DNA from: Crystallibacter permensis | GTDB taxonomy: Bacteria > Actinomycetota > Actinomycetes > Actinomycetales > Micrococcaceae | Assembly (NCBI RefSeq): GCF_025960875.1 | Contig: NZ_JAODLR010000018.1 | Location: forward strand, 34,993-98,992 | Length of the DNA: 64,000 bases | Reading direction: 5' to 3' | Notes under the pieces: model-generated | The model's input: the letters and a program-made list of their open reading frames with translations, nothing else | Databases searched by the model: none | Told to the model about the DNA's origin: nothing | Shown: positions 1 to 7,900 of the stretch, one piece after another | Layout: each line of letters starts with the position of its first letter | How positions within the stretch are numbered: position 1 is the first letter of the stretch | Program-made: the position numbers and the translations under genes

Positions 1-232
1 TCGGGAAGTTGCGGGTAATGAGCGCGTTCGTGGCAACGGTTGTCCCGTGCGAGAAGAGCGAGACATCGGCCAGATTGATCTCGGCACGCTTGACGCCGTT
101 CATCACGGCCAGCATCGGATCCTCAGGCGTGGAGGGTACCTTCGTGACCCGCATGCGTTGTGTTTCTTCGTCGAAGATGCAGACGTCGGTGAACGTCCCA
201 CCAACGTCGACGGCGACTCGGACATTAGCCAT
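1..232 (-). CDS. Hydantoinase/oxoprolinase family protein, N-terminal fragment
   Basis: The first 77 codons of a gene that runs off the left edge. The translation begins MANVRVAVDVGGTFTDVCIF, the N-terminal nucleotide-binding signature (DVGGTFTD) of the hydantoinase A/oxoprolinase/acetone carboxylase beta family. It then shows RVTKVPSTPEDPMLAVMNG and SHGTTVATNALI, also typical. These enzymes use ATP to open hydantoin-type or 5-oxoproline rings. A GGAGGAAT ribosome site lies about 9 nt before the ATG at 232. The gene is divergent from the PucR regulator at 404, a common pairing in purine/hydantoin catabolism. The exact substrate cannot be told from the fragment. Confidence 0.85.
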   Translation of the reverse strand, partial: MANVRVAVDVGGTFTDVCIFDEETQRMRVTKVPSTPEDPMLAVMNGVKRAEINLADVSLFSHGTTVATNALITRNFP

Positions 233-330
233 CTTGTGATTCCTCCAAGGAAGTGGTTTCGCGTAGCCACTACGATCCAGTGTGACCCAGCTCTCTGTCA
301 CTGGAGGAACTGAAATACCATGGAAGTGCA

Positions 331-347
331 ATTGTAGTTTTTACAAT
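331..347. promoter_or_regulatory. Inverted repeat, candidate operator for the PucR divergon
   Basis: ATTGTA (331-336) and TACAAT (342-347) form a perfect 6-bp inverted repeat around a 5-nt spacer in the 171-bp region between the divergent hydantoinase-type gene and the PucR gene. The place and AT-rich character suit a regulator site. That PucR binds here is inference. Confidence 0.35.
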
Positions 348-403
348 CACCGCCCGGTGGCTTTGCAATCGGCACCGACGGCAGATTTTCAAGGATGTAT
401 TCG

Positions 404-1984
404 ATGGACGCACAACCCGCCCTTTCGCTCTCCGATGTCGTCGGGCAAGACGGTTTGGGACTGCAGGCGGTCGTGCCGGGGGACCCGAACGCCGTCGTTA
501 TTGGAGCGCATACCAGCGAGATCCATGACCCGGCGAAGTGGTTTGAGCCGGAAACCGTCATGCTGACCACGGGACTGCGTTTTGTCGGAGCTGAGAGCGA
601 TTCGGCGCTGGCAGACAAGCTGGTCGCGGAATTGAAGTCGGCCAAGGTGGCGGCGCTGTTTTTCGGGGTGGGAGTGTATTTCCGGGAAGTGCCCCGCACG
701 CTCACGGCTGCGTGTAAACGGGCGAACTTCCCGTTGTACACGGTGGCGGCGGAAGTGCCCTTCCACCACATCGAGAATTTCATCAACCAGTCCAAAATCT
801 CGCCGGACTCCTACGTCCTCAAGCGCGCCATGCGGCTGACCAACGACCTGCTGCAAAGCGTTTCCGCCGAGAACCCGGTCCAGGCGCTGATCGCCAGGCT
901 CGGTTCGGTCTGCCGGGGAACCGCAGTGCTTTATGAGGACTCCGGCCGGATTATTGAATCAACGGGCGAAGGCCCGACTCATCTGATCTGGAACGAACTG
1001 CGGGATCAAAAGCAGGTGTCGGACCGGATTTCCATTGGCCGCTGGGAGGTCATGGCCCGCCCGCTGGTGCTGCGCGGGAACGGCTACTGGCTCGCAATCG
1101 CGAGTAGGAACACCGGGGTGATCGATGAACTGGGGGAGATGCTGCTGGAGACCACCCAGCGTCTGCTCGGGGCGATCAACGGCATCAGCCAGTTCTCCGT
1201 TTCGAAGGAACGCCATGAAAACGCCCAGTTGCTCAGTATGCTCCAGGACGGCATTCCGGTGGCAAGGGAATACCGGCACTGGGAACGGATGCGCCCGTTT
1301 CGGTTTGTGCCCTATGAGCGGGTTCGCGCCGTCGCCGCAGCAAATCTGGAGCAGGAGCCGATTCCCGCTCCACTGGTGGAAAGACTCCTGCAAAGGGCTT
1401 CGGTCAGCGGTTTGGGTCTGCTGCTGGCGGAAAACGGCCGGACGCCGGAGAGCCCGCCGGGATTCCATGCACTGGTTTCTGACACCGCAGCGCTCGAGGC
1501 CTGGCTGGGATTGGCGGAGGATGTGTTCATTGGGCTTTCCGAACCCTATTCGGATCTTGCCACCACACCGGACGCCTTCCGGGAGGCCGAAACGGCCGCT
1601 GGAATCGCTGGCCGGAGAGCGCGGGCAGCAGGCGCGAACGGATCCGGCGGCCGGTGGATCGTTCGGTTGGACGAGGTGGACCCGGCGACCTGGCTGCTGG
1701 CCAGGCGGCAGTCGCCGCAGGATTCGGACAAGCTGGGCAAGTTCGTCCAGGGGCTTGACCGGGACACGGAGCTCAGGCAGACGGTCCTGTGGTACCTGGC
1801 CCGGAACCTGGACATAGCGCAGGTTGCCAAGGTGCTCTTCGTCCACCCGAACACCGTCCGGTACCGATTGAAGAAAGCCGAGGATCTCATCGGCGGCCCG
1901 CTCTCCAGCTCGCGGATCATCGCGAATCTGTACCTGGCCTATCACGAGGACATCCTCGCGCTGGAAGAGACCGACCTGGTGTGA
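404..1984 (+). CDS. PucR family transcriptional regulator
   Basis: A 526-residue regulator. The N-terminal roughly 130 residues resemble the PucR/purine catabolism ligand domain. The C-terminal 60 residues carry the HTH_30 DNA-binding domain, with the diagnostic stretch DIAQVAKVLFVHPNTVRYRL followed by KKAEDLIG. PucR proteins control purine, allantoin or hydantoin utilisation, and this one is divergent from a hydantoinase-family gene that it probably controls. An ATG also exists at 395, but the AAGGA at 391-395 sits directly on it and is about 8 nt from the ATG at 404, so the later start is preferred. It is probably a local, effector-responsive regulator; the ligand is unknown. Confidence 0.88.
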   Translation: MDAQPALSLSDVVGQDGLGLQAVVPGDPNAVVIGAHTSEIHDPAKWFEPETVMLTTGLRFVGAESDSALADKLVAELKSAKVAALFFGVGVYFREVPRTLTAACKRANFPLYTVAAEVPFHHIENFINQSKISPDSYVLKRAMRLTNDLLQSVSAENPVQALIARLGSVCRGTAVLYEDSGRIIESTGEGPTHLIWNELRDQKQVSDRISIGRWEVMARPLVLRGNGYWLAIASRNTGVIDELGEMLLETTQRLLGAINGISQFSVSKERHENAQLLSMLQDGIPVAREYRHWERMRPFRFVPYERVRAVAAANLEQEPIPAPLVERLLQRASVSGLGLLLAENGRTPESPPGFHALVSDTAALEAWLGLAEDVFIGLSEPYSDLATTPDAFREAETAAGIAGRRARAAGANGSGGRWIVRLDEVDPATWLLARRQSPQDSDKLGKFVQGLDRDTELRQTVLWYLARNLDIAQVAKVLFVHPNTVRYRLKKAEDLIGGPLSSSRIIANLYLAYHEDILALEETDLV

Positions 1985-2065
1985 GGGAGGCACTGGGGCG
2001 TTCGGAAAGCGTCCGCGGTGTAGCTTGGGGATAGCCAATGACAGTTTCCGAGGGGAGCCCTGACC

Positions 2066-2632
2066 ATGACCGATCTTTATCTGTCCGGAGATCCGGTTGC
2101 TGATGATCTGCTGAATGCCAATCCGTTCGCCCTGCTCACGGGCATGCTGCTCGATCAGCAGATCCCGATGGAAGTAGCCTTCAGCGGTCCGGCGAAAATG
2201 GCCGACCGCCTTGGCGGGCTGGACGCGCAGCAGGTCGCACAGCTGGATCCCGAAGAGTTCCTCGAAGTATTCCGGCAGAAACCCGCCGTCCATAGATTCC
2301 CGAAGTCCATGGCCGGCCGGGTGCAGGACCTCGCGCGGTCAATCGTGGACGATTACGACGGCGACGCGTCGGGCATCTGGACCGCAGGAAATCCGAGTGG
2401 CGCCGAGGTGCTTGCCCGGCTGAAAGCGCTGCCCGGGTTCGGCGAGCAGAAGGCCAAGATCTTCCTGGCGCTGCTGGGTAAGCAGTTTGGGCTGGAGGCC
2501 CCGGGCTGGCGGGAGGCAGCAGGGGACTACGGGCGTAGCGATGTCGCGATGTCGATCGCCGACGTCACCGGCCCGGAGTCTCTTGTCGCAGTGCGCGAAT
2601 ACAAGCAGCAGCAGAAGGCCAAGAAGAAGTAG
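2066..2632 (+). CDS. HhH-GPD-type DNA repair-like protein
   Basis: 188 residues. The N-terminal part has ANPFALLTGMLLDQQIPME, the substrate-pocket helix region seen in small HhH-GPD glycosylase relatives. The helix-hairpin-helix is LKALPGFGEQKAKIFLALL at about residues 115-133. This actinobacterial group is often annotated as HesB-like or as a putative base-excision repair protein. The C-terminus is a lysine/glutamine-rich tail (KQQQKAKKK). I do not see a four-cysteine iron-sulfur motif of the endonuclease III type, so lesion specificity and catalysis are not established. A GGGAG ribosome site precedes the ATG. It appears to be transcribed alone. Confidence 0.8.
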   Translation: MTDLYLSGDPVADDLLNANPFALLTGMLLDQQIPMEVAFSGPAKMADRLGGLDAQQVAQLDPEEFLEVFRQKPAVHRFPKSMAGRVQDLARSIVDDYDGDASGIWTAGNPSGAEVLARLKALPGFGEQKAKIFLALLGKQFGLEAPGWREAAGDYGRSDVAMSIADVTGPESLVAVREYKQQQKAKKK

Positions 2633-2641
2633 CGGTAGCTC

Positions 2642-2660
2642 CGACCTTGCCCTGAGGTCG
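2642..2660. terminator. Short hairpin between convergent genes
   Basis: CGACCT (2642-2647) pairs perfectly with AGGTCG (2655-2660) around a 7-nt loop in the 37-bp gap between the convergent HhH-GPD gene and the DHFR-like gene. There is no clear T-tract, so termination is only a suggestion. Confidence 0.3.
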
Positions 2661-2669
2661 ACTTCGTCG

Positions 2670-3224
2670 TCAGTTAAGATTTTCGCCAAGCAGACCATAT
2701 TTCATGATCACGTTGCCCTTGCTGGTGATTTGGGAGTCCTGCAGGAACAGTCGAGTTGTCGGATCCTCTGGTTCGAACAGGTGCTTGCCCTTGCCTGCGA
2801 TGACCGGATGCTGCATCAGTGTCAATGAGTCGAGCAGCCCGGCGAACAGCAGCTGGCGCACAATCGAGATGCTGCCGCAGACGGCAATATCGTCGCCGTC
2901 GCCCTTCTTGAGCTCCCGCACGAACTCTTCCAGTCCGCCGTCGATCAGCCGGGAGTTCTGCCACTTGAGGTCGCTGCTGAGCGTCCGGGAGGCGACAAAC
3001 TTCTCGATCGGGTTGATGAAGTCGCCGAACGGGTCAGTGGCGGCGGGCCAGTAGCCGGCCCACTGTTCGTAGGTCACCCGGCCGAGGATCACTGTGGACG
3101 TGCTGTTGATGAAGTCGCCCATGCCGGCGCCGAGTTCATCATCGAAACTGTCGAACTGCCACTGGTCCGGGGATTCAACCACGCCGTCGACAGAGTGGAA
3201 AAGGCCTGAGGTTACTTTCCGCAT
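2670..3224 (-). CDS. Dihydrofolate reductase family protein (RibD C-terminal fold)
   Basis: 184 residues with the layout of the RibD C-terminal/DHFR-like reductase family: SVDGVVESPDQW near the N-terminus, STVILGRVTYEQWAGYWP at about 40-58, and the NADPH-binding stretch DIAVCGSISIVRQLLFAGLL near residue 115, followed by LTLMQHPVIAGKGKHLF. These are stand-alone reductases common in actinobacteria and usually of unknown substrate; they are not the true FolA. The start is an ATG at 3224. A second member of the family lies at 30782-31399 in an aromatic catabolic context. Confidence 0.85.
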   Translation of the reverse strand: MRKVTSGLFHSVDGVVESPDQWQFDSFDDELGAGMGDFINSTSTVILGRVTYEQWAGYWPAATDPFGDFINPIEKFVASRTLSSDLKWQNSRLIDGGLEEFVRELKKGDGDDIAVCGSISIVRQLLFAGLLDSLTLMQHPVIAGKGKHLFEPEDPTTRLFLQDSQITSKGNVIMKYGLLGENLN

Positions 3225-3383
3225 GAGTATTCTCGTTTCTGCTGCTGGCTGCCTGGAGCGGACCGTTTGTGGAAGGTGGCTGGTCGCAGGCTAGCGGAGG
3301 CGGGTGGGAAGGACAAGAGGCCGGCGGTGCACGGAATGTGGCGTTTCAGCAAGTCGCCTTAGGACCTGGGCTAGCCTTGGGGC

Positions 3384-4079
3384 ATGACACGCCCAAATGT
3401 TTCCCCTGGAACCGTTACTGTCTTCACCGATGTCATGTGCGGCTGGTCCACACTGGCGCTGCACCGCTTTTACGAGGCGCGTGACGCGGCCGGATTGACC
3501 GGCCGTCTGCATGTTGACCTGCAACTGTTCCTGCTTGAGGACCTCAACCGCACTCCCCTCAAGACCTCGATGATCGAACCGGAGAAGCCCGCCATTAATG
3601 CGCTGGAGCCGGAACTGGGGTTCACAGAGTGGCAGCGCGATCCTTCCGAGTGGCCCGTGACCAGCTTGCCGGCCAACGAAGCGGTTCACGCAGCCAAGGC
3701 ACAATCGCTCGCGGCGGCCGAGGAACTCGACATGGCGCTGCGGTTGGCGTTCTGGCGGGACAACCGCTGCATCAGCATGCGTCACGAAATTCTCGACGTC
3801 GCAACGGCCTGCAAGGAAGTCGACGTCGACAGGCTGCGCGATGCTTTCGACACGGGCCGGGCACGAGGGGCCATGATGCAGTCCTACTTTGTCCACCGCG
3901 ACGACGTCCAGGGCAGCCCGCACTTCTTCCTCGCCGACGGTACGGATGTGGCCAATCCTGGGATGGAGCTGCACCAGGAAGACCGGGACGGCGCCGAGGT
4001 TCCCGTGGTCGATGACGACGATCCCGGCGTCTACGACGGTCTGGTCCGGCACGCGGCGGCAGCGGCCGGTGTCGGATAG
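3384..4079 (+). CDS. DsbA-like thioredoxin-fold protein with altered active site
   Basis: 231 residues resembling the DsbA/FrnE family (thioredoxin fold with an inserted helical domain). The N-terminal strand and active-site region read VTVFTDVMCGWSTLALHRFY, placing C-G-W-S where family oxidoreductases carry C-P-W-C. Only the first cysteine of the redox pair is kept. The C-terminal QGSPHFFLADG keeps the cis-proline segment (G-S-P) of the fold. With one active-site cysteine it may act as an isomerase, glutathione-type or redox-inactive relative. No signal peptide is visible, so it is probably cytoplasmic. It stands alone, with the DHFR-like gene divergent upstream. Confidence 0.75.
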   Translation: MTRPNVSPGTVTVFTDVMCGWSTLALHRFYEARDAAGLTGRLHVDLQLFLLEDLNRTPLKTSMIEPEKPAINALEPELGFTEWQRDPSEWPVTSLPANEAVHAAKAQSLAAAEELDMALRLAFWRDNRCISMRHEILDVATACKEVDVDRLRDAFDTGRARGAMMQSYFVHRDDVQGSPHFFLADGTDVANPGMELHQEDRDGAEVPVVDDDDPGVYDGLVRHAAAAAGVG

Positions 4080-4211
4080 CCGAACGGGGTCCATTGCCCA
4101 CCTAACGGATTGAAAACGCCCGCCGGGGTTGTGGGCCGGTGCTGAGCTTGGCAGAGTGGTAAGTGTGCTGATGGAACGGCGCAGCAGGACAATCAGGAAA
4201 GCGGGTACATC

Positions 4212-4439
4212 ATGCAGATCGACAAGCAGCAGATCCTCGACCTCCTCCGGTCTACGGGCGACACAGGCAAGGCCGACCAGGCGCAGCAGGAGCTGCCTGA
4301 CCAGGTAGACACCGAACGTGATTCCGGACTGCTCTCGAAGCTCGGCATCGACGTTAACGACTTGCTCAGCAAACTCCCCGGCGGATTGGGAGACAAACTG
4401 GGCGGCCTCGGAGACAAGCTCGGGGGCTTCGGCCGCTGA
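4212..4439 (+). CDS. Small hypothetical protein with Gly/Leu/Lys repeats
   Basis: 75 residues, not recognised. The N-terminal half is charged and helical (MQIDKQQILDLLRSTGDTGK). The C-terminal third is a near repeat: KLPGGLGDK, LGGLGDK and LGGFG occur in tandem, giving an amphipathic glycine-rich tail. The ATG is preceded by AGGAAAG about 13 nt upstream. The length, the purine-rich leader and the absence of overlap with another frame support a real gene. The tail suggests a membrane- or self-associating peptide, but nothing in the context assigns a role. Confidence 0.6.
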   Translation: MQIDKQQILDLLRSTGDTGKADQAQQELPDQVDTERDSGLLSKLGIDVNDLLSKLPGGLGDKLGGLGDKLGGFGR

Positions 4440-4465
4440 CCCAGCAGCCACCATCTAGATAAGCT

Positions 4466-4507
4466 CCGGCCCGGCACACCGCACGATAGTTGGGGGTGTC
4501 GGGCCGG
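4466..4507. terminator. Strong GC hairpin between two small genes
   Basis: CCGGCCCG plus ACACC (4466-4480, with a 2-nt bulge) pairs with GGTGTCGGGCCGG (4495-4507). It lies 27 nt after the stop of the small repeat protein and 35 nt before the zinc-ribbon gene. It could end transcription of the first gene or structure the leader of the second. There is no T-tract. Confidence 0.4.
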
Positions 4508-4542
4508 CCTGTTCCCTAAAGCTTCCACGCGGAGGAGTCGCC

Positions 4543-4776
4543 ATGCTGATCCTGTTCGGCTTCAGCCGGAAGCCGCGAGTGCTGGCCACCCGGCCGGGAG
4601 CGTGCCCGTTCTGCGGTGTGAGCGGGCCGCAGCGTATCATTGAGGAAGCCGGCAAATTCTCGATCTTCTTCATCCCGGTATTCACCACCAGCCGCCGCTA
4701 TTACTCGGAATGCCTGAACTGCGGGCGCCAAAACGAGATCTCCCGGCAGCAAAAGGACGCCATGTTGCAGTCCTAG
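4543..4776 (+). CDS. Zinc-ribbon domain protein
   Basis: 77 residues with two C-x2-C knuckles: CPFC at about residues 21-24 and CLNC at about 56-59. They are separated by the hydrophobic segment FSIFFIPVFTTS, the pattern of a small zinc-ribbon protein with a buried central hairpin. A GGAGGAG ribosome site lies just before the ATG. Proteins of this kind are widespread in actinobacteria with no assigned function, and the neighbours give no further clue. Confidence 0.8.
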   Translation: MLILFGFSRKPRVLATRPGACPFCGVSGPQRIIEEAGKFSIFFIPVFTTSRRYYSECLNCGRQNEISRQQKDAMLQS

Positions 4777-4885
4777 CCGGACGCGCACCGACTTCGGAAA
4801 TAGGCGTAGTGCACCGGCTTCCGCGGCACGTTTTCTACGCTGGCTACGAGGGGCGAGAGTTCTGCGCCCGGGTTGCTATTGTCGC

Positions 4886-5239
4886 TCAAGCGTCGAGCAG
4901 GCGCCGGGCATAGACCTTGTCCTCGAGGCGCGCCTTGGCATCTTCAGTCAACGGCTGAGCTTCGAGGGCCATCGTCCACGCGATCTTTCGAACCTCTTGG
5001 GCGGCCTGTTCCCGAATGGCCAACATTTCCTGCTCGGGAAGGGTGTCGATAACAAAAGTGATGCGCGTCTTGCCCATCGCGGACAATGCCCGATCGACCG
5101 TAGCGGTTTTCGCTACGCCGCGATCCTCGTTCAACTCAAGGGTGGATACGGAAGCCGTGCCAATTCCCAGTTTCTCAGCGAGTTGTTTTTGGCTCCAGCC
5201 CAGCGCAGTCCGGTATCTCCTAATCAGCGACATTGCCAT
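4886..5239 (-). CDS. XRE-family transcriptional regulator
   Basis: 117 residues. A Cro/C1-type helix-turn-helix occupies about residues 5-60 (RTALGWSQKQLAEKLGIGTA, then SVSTLELNEDRG), followed by RALSAMGKTRITFVI and a helical, acidic C-terminus. The N-terminal part resembles the regulator known as mobile mystery protein A, which usually accompanies a Fic-type partner, but no such partner is next to it here. The start is the ATG at 5239. A 26-bp near-perfect palindrome ends only 3 nt before that ATG, leaving no room for a ribosome site, so the mRNA may be leaderless and the gene self-repressed. Confidence 0.85.
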   Translation of the reverse strand: MAMSLIRRYRTALGWSQKQLAEKLGIGTASVSTLELNEDRGVAKTATVDRALSAMGKTRITFVIDTLPEQEMLAIREQAAQEVRKIAWTMALEAQPLTEDAKARLEDKVYARRLLDA

Positions 5240-5242
5240 TCC

Positions 5243-5268
5243 TTAGTATCGTAGTACTACAATACTAA
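5243..5268. promoter_or_regulatory. 26-bp palindrome, likely autoregulatory operator of the XRE gene
   Basis: TTAGTATCGTAGT followed by ACTACAATACTAA reads the same on both strands except for one position per arm. It directly abuts the XRE start codon and is markedly AT-rich against the background. A dimeric helix-turn-helix regulator bound here would block the promoter and the start codon. Binding is inferred. Confidence 0.75.
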
Positions 5269-5289
5269 CTCTTTATGGACAACTAGTTG

Positions 5290-5934
5290 CTATCTCGCTG
5301 AGCCGTTCCGAAGGGTGGCGGTGGCGGTGGCGGTTCCAATGACCAGCGGGTTGAGCGGCTGCCATTTCGGCCCGATGAAGAACTCTTCGTCCAGCTTTAC
5401 GGTAAAACCGGCAGCCGCGATGGCTGCAACTGTATCGCGGTTGGGATTGCAGCCCTGCGCGGCAAAGTGCCAGACCGGGCGCACCAGATCCTGGACCTTG
5501 GCATGCGCGCCGAACCCGCGGACGTGCTCAAGGAACAGCAGTTTCCCGCCCGGCTTGAGCACCCGCCGTGCCTCGGCCAAAGCGGACGCCTGGTCCGGCA
5601 CCGTGCAGAGCACCAGCGTGTAGACAACGGCATCAACGCTGGAATCCGCTGCGGGCAGCCGGGCCGCTTCGCCGTCGTCGATCGTCACGTCAGTCCTCGC
5701 GGTGCCGATCTTCGCTTCCAGCCGATTGCGCATATTCGCGTCCGGTTCCACCGCAACAACAGAGCACGACGGCGGGAAATACGGCAGGTTCGCGCCGGTC
5801 CCGGCACCGACATCGATCACCCTGCCCTGCAGGCCGGACAGAAGCGCCGCCCGGCGCTGGCTGAGGACCTGGGTCTCGGCGAAGCGCGTGGCGGAGTCGT
5901 AGCGTGCGGCAAAGAACGCGCTTTTCAGCCCCAC
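5290..5934 (-). CDS. Class I SAM-dependent methyltransferase
   Basis: 214 residues with the full class I order: motif I VIDVGAGTGANLPYFPP at about 39-55, the acidic residue after strand 2 in VVAVEPDANM, motif II/post-II around VVYTLVLCTVPDQ, and RVLKPGGKLLFLEHVRG. The last stretch is typical of UbiE/methyltransferase-like-7 proteins. The C-terminal part (GFTVKLDEEFFIGPKWQPLN) fits the same group. The start is a GTG at 5934, as no in-frame ATG fits better. Its substrate is unknown. It is 36 nt downstream of the PfpI-type gene and probably cotranscribed with it. Confidence 0.88.
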   Translation of the reverse strand: MGLKSAFFAARYDSATRFAETQVLSQRRAALLSGLQGRVIDVGAGTGANLPYFPPSCSVVAVEPDANMRNRLEAKIGTARTDVTIDDGEAARLPAADSSVDAVVYTLVLCTVPDQASALAEARRVLKPGGKLLFLEHVRGFGAHAKVQDLVRPVWHFAAQGCNPNRDTVAAIAAAGFTVKLDEEFFIGPKWQPLNPLVIGTATATATLRNGSAR

Positions 5935-5970
5935 GGTTTACCTGCTTCCCGCCCGGCAGCTGCCCCAGGC

Positions 5971-6747
5971 TCAGTAGTCATCGTCGCGAACATCTTCGTC
6001 CCGGTCCGCATCATTTTCGGCTTCGTCGTCCTGGGCCCCTCCGGGAGCGGGACCGAGCGCGGCGAGGACTTCCTTGGCCACGGCCTCGCTGGACTGCGGG
6101 TTCTGCCCGCTGATGAGGTTGCCGTCGAGGACCACGTTGCTGGCCCACGCCGGACCTGCCTGAACAATCGCGCCGTTGGCCCGCAGCGTCGACTCCACCA
6201 GCCAGGGCGTGTTGTCGCCGGTGCCGCCGCCGAGTTCCTCCTCGTCCGTGAAAACGGTCAGACGTCTGCCCGCGAAGGCGAACTCGCCGTCGTCGTTCCT
6301 TGCGCTGAGCAGTCCGGCGGGGCCGTGGCAGAACGGCGCGATGATGATTTCCGCGCGGTCCGCCTCGGCCAGCAGCCGGCCCAGGTCCGAATCCGTGGCG
6401 AGGTCGGCCATGGGGCCGTGGCCGCCGGGCAGCACAATCGCGTTGTAGTACGTCGGGTCGACCTCGGAGAGCACAAAGGGGTGCGAAAGCTCGGCGTCGA
6501 TCTCCTCCAGATAGGCGGTGAAATCGTCGGCCTTCTGCTGGCTGCCGGCCGATTCCGCGGTGAGGCTGACGGCGTCCACCGTGGGCTTCCTGCCGCCGGG
6601 CGTGGCGATATTGACGGTGTGGCCGGCCTCGCTCAGTAGCCGGTGGGAGACCACCAGCTCCTCGGCCCAGTAGCCGGTGGGGTGCTGGGTGCCGTCCTTC
6701 ATCGTGAGCGAGTCTGCGGCCGAAACGACCATAAGGATCCGTGCCAT
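5971..6747 (-). CDS. DJ-1/PfpI family protein (type 1 glutamine amidotransferase-like)
   Basis: 258 residues. MARILMVVSAADSLTMKDG starts the domain, LPGGHGPMADL is the oxyanion/glutamate region, and the nucleophile elbow is IIAPFCHGPAGLL with the catalytic cysteine. The layout matches Hsp31/HchA-like glyoxalase III and deglycase relatives. The C-terminus ends in an unusual strongly acidic tail (DDEAENDADRDEDVRDDDY) not needed for the fold. The start at 6747 is chosen because AAGGAG lies 9 nt upstream and the domain begins there; a longer frame upstream lacks similarity. It probably detoxifies reactive carbonyls. Confidence 0.85.
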   Translation of the reverse strand: MARILMVVSAADSLTMKDGTQHPTGYWAEELVVSHRLLSEAGHTVNIATPGGRKPTVDAVSLTAESAGSQQKADDFTAYLEEIDAELSHPFVLSEVDPTYYNAIVLPGGHGPMADLATDSDLGRLLAEADRAEIIIAPFCHGPAGLLSARNDDGEFAFAGRRLTVFTDEEELGGGTGDNTPWLVESTLRANGAIVQAGPAWASNVVLDGNLISGQNPQSSEAVAKEVLAALGPAPGGAQDDEAENDADRDEDVRDDDY

Positions 6748-6895
6748 GCTAAATGCTCCTTGCGCCGGGATGGATACATCCACCGTGCCACAGCGGCCGC
6801 CGCAGGAACAGGGTGCGAGGGCCCGGCCGTAAATCTGTTCCACGGCGGAAGCGGCACTATTGTTTTCCCCAACGTGCCAGTGGAAGTATTCGTTC

Positions 6896-7900
6896 ATGAC
6901 TACGTCACTGACTATCGGTTATGCCGCGATGCTCGAGCAGTTCCACCCTCGCGAGGCGGTTGAGTTCTCCGAGTATGCCGAGCAGAAGGGCTTCTCCGGT
7001 GTGATGGCGGCAGACCACTTTCAGCCGTGGGTTCCTGCCCAAGGTGAATCAGCCTTCGTCTGGAATGTGCTCTCCGCCCTGGGGGAGCGGACCAAGGGGG
7101 ATATCGGGCCCGGCGTCACCTGCCCTACTTTCCGCTGGCATCCGGCGATGGTGGCGCAGGCCTCGGCGACGCTGGCCGCCATGTATCCGGGCCGGCACTG
7201 GCTGGGGCTGGGGTCGGGGGAGGCGCTGAACGAGCACATCACCGGGCAGTACTGGCCGGAACCGCCGGAGCGGATCAACCGGATGTTCGAGGCGATCGAG
7301 ATCATCAACAAACTCTTCACCAACTCGCTGGCGGGCAAGGACGTCCGGCACAACGGCGCCTACTACAAGATGGAGTCCACCCGCTTGTGGACCATGCCCG
7401 AGGTGCCGCCGGAAATCCTGGTGGCGACCGCGGGCCCGGTCACGGCCAAGCGAGCGGGCAAGCATGCCGGCGGGCTGATTACCGTGGGGGCGCCGTTGGA
7501 TAAAGTGTCGATGCTCTTCGACCGGTTCGACGCCGGCGCCAAGGAAGCGGGCAAGGATCCGTCCCGCATGCCGAAGGTACTCCAGCTGCATCTGAGCTGG
7601 GCCCCGACCCACGAGGAAGCGCTGTCCAATGCCATGACCGAGTGGCCCAACGGCGGGATGAAGTTCCCTAAGGGGGATATCCGGTCTCCGTTCGAGCTGG
7701 AGCAAATGGCCAAGCTGGTCCGGCCGGAAGACTTCGAGGGCAGGCTGGTCATCTCCGAAGATCCGGACGTGCACCGCGCCTACATCCAGAAGTTCGCGGA
7801 CCTGGGGTTCGACCGGATCTACCTGCACAATGTGGGCCGCAACCAGCGCGAGTGGATCGATGTGTTCGGCGCAAAAGTCCTCCCGGCGCTGACCCGATGA
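6896..7900 (+). CDS. F420-dependent LLM-class oxidoreductase (F420-G6PDH-like)
   Basis: 334 residues of the luciferase-like monooxygenase fold. It has [20 protein letters not shown] at the N-terminus, [12 protein letters not shown], the conserved [20 protein letters not shown] and [13 protein letters not shown]. These match the actinobacterial F420-dependent glucose-6-phosphate dehydrogenase-like subfamily (TIGR03557 type) rather than FMN-dependent luciferases. It probably transfers hydride to or from coenzyme F420 in the cytoplasm; the substrate is unknown. The ATG at 6896 fits the family start, and an upstream in-frame ATG would add 12 residues unlike the family. It overlaps the F420 ligase gene by 4 nt (ATGA), direct support for F420 use. 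Confidence 0.88.
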   Translation: MTTSLTIGYAAMLEQFHPREAVEFSEYAEQKGFSGVMAADHFQPWVPAQGESAFVWNVLSALGERTKGDIGPGVTCPTFRWHPAMVAQASATLAAMYPGRHWLGLGSGEALNEHITGQYWPEPPERINRMFEAIEIINKLFTNSLAGKDVRHNGAYYKMESTRLWTMPEVPPEILVATAGPVTAKRAGKHAGGLITVGAPLDKVSMLFDRFDAGAKEAGKDPSRMPKVLQLHLSWAPTHEEALSNAMTEWPNGGMKFPKGDIRSPFELEQMAKLVRPEDFEGRLVISEDPDVHRAYIQKFADLGFDRIYLHNVGRNQREWIDVFGAKVLPALTR

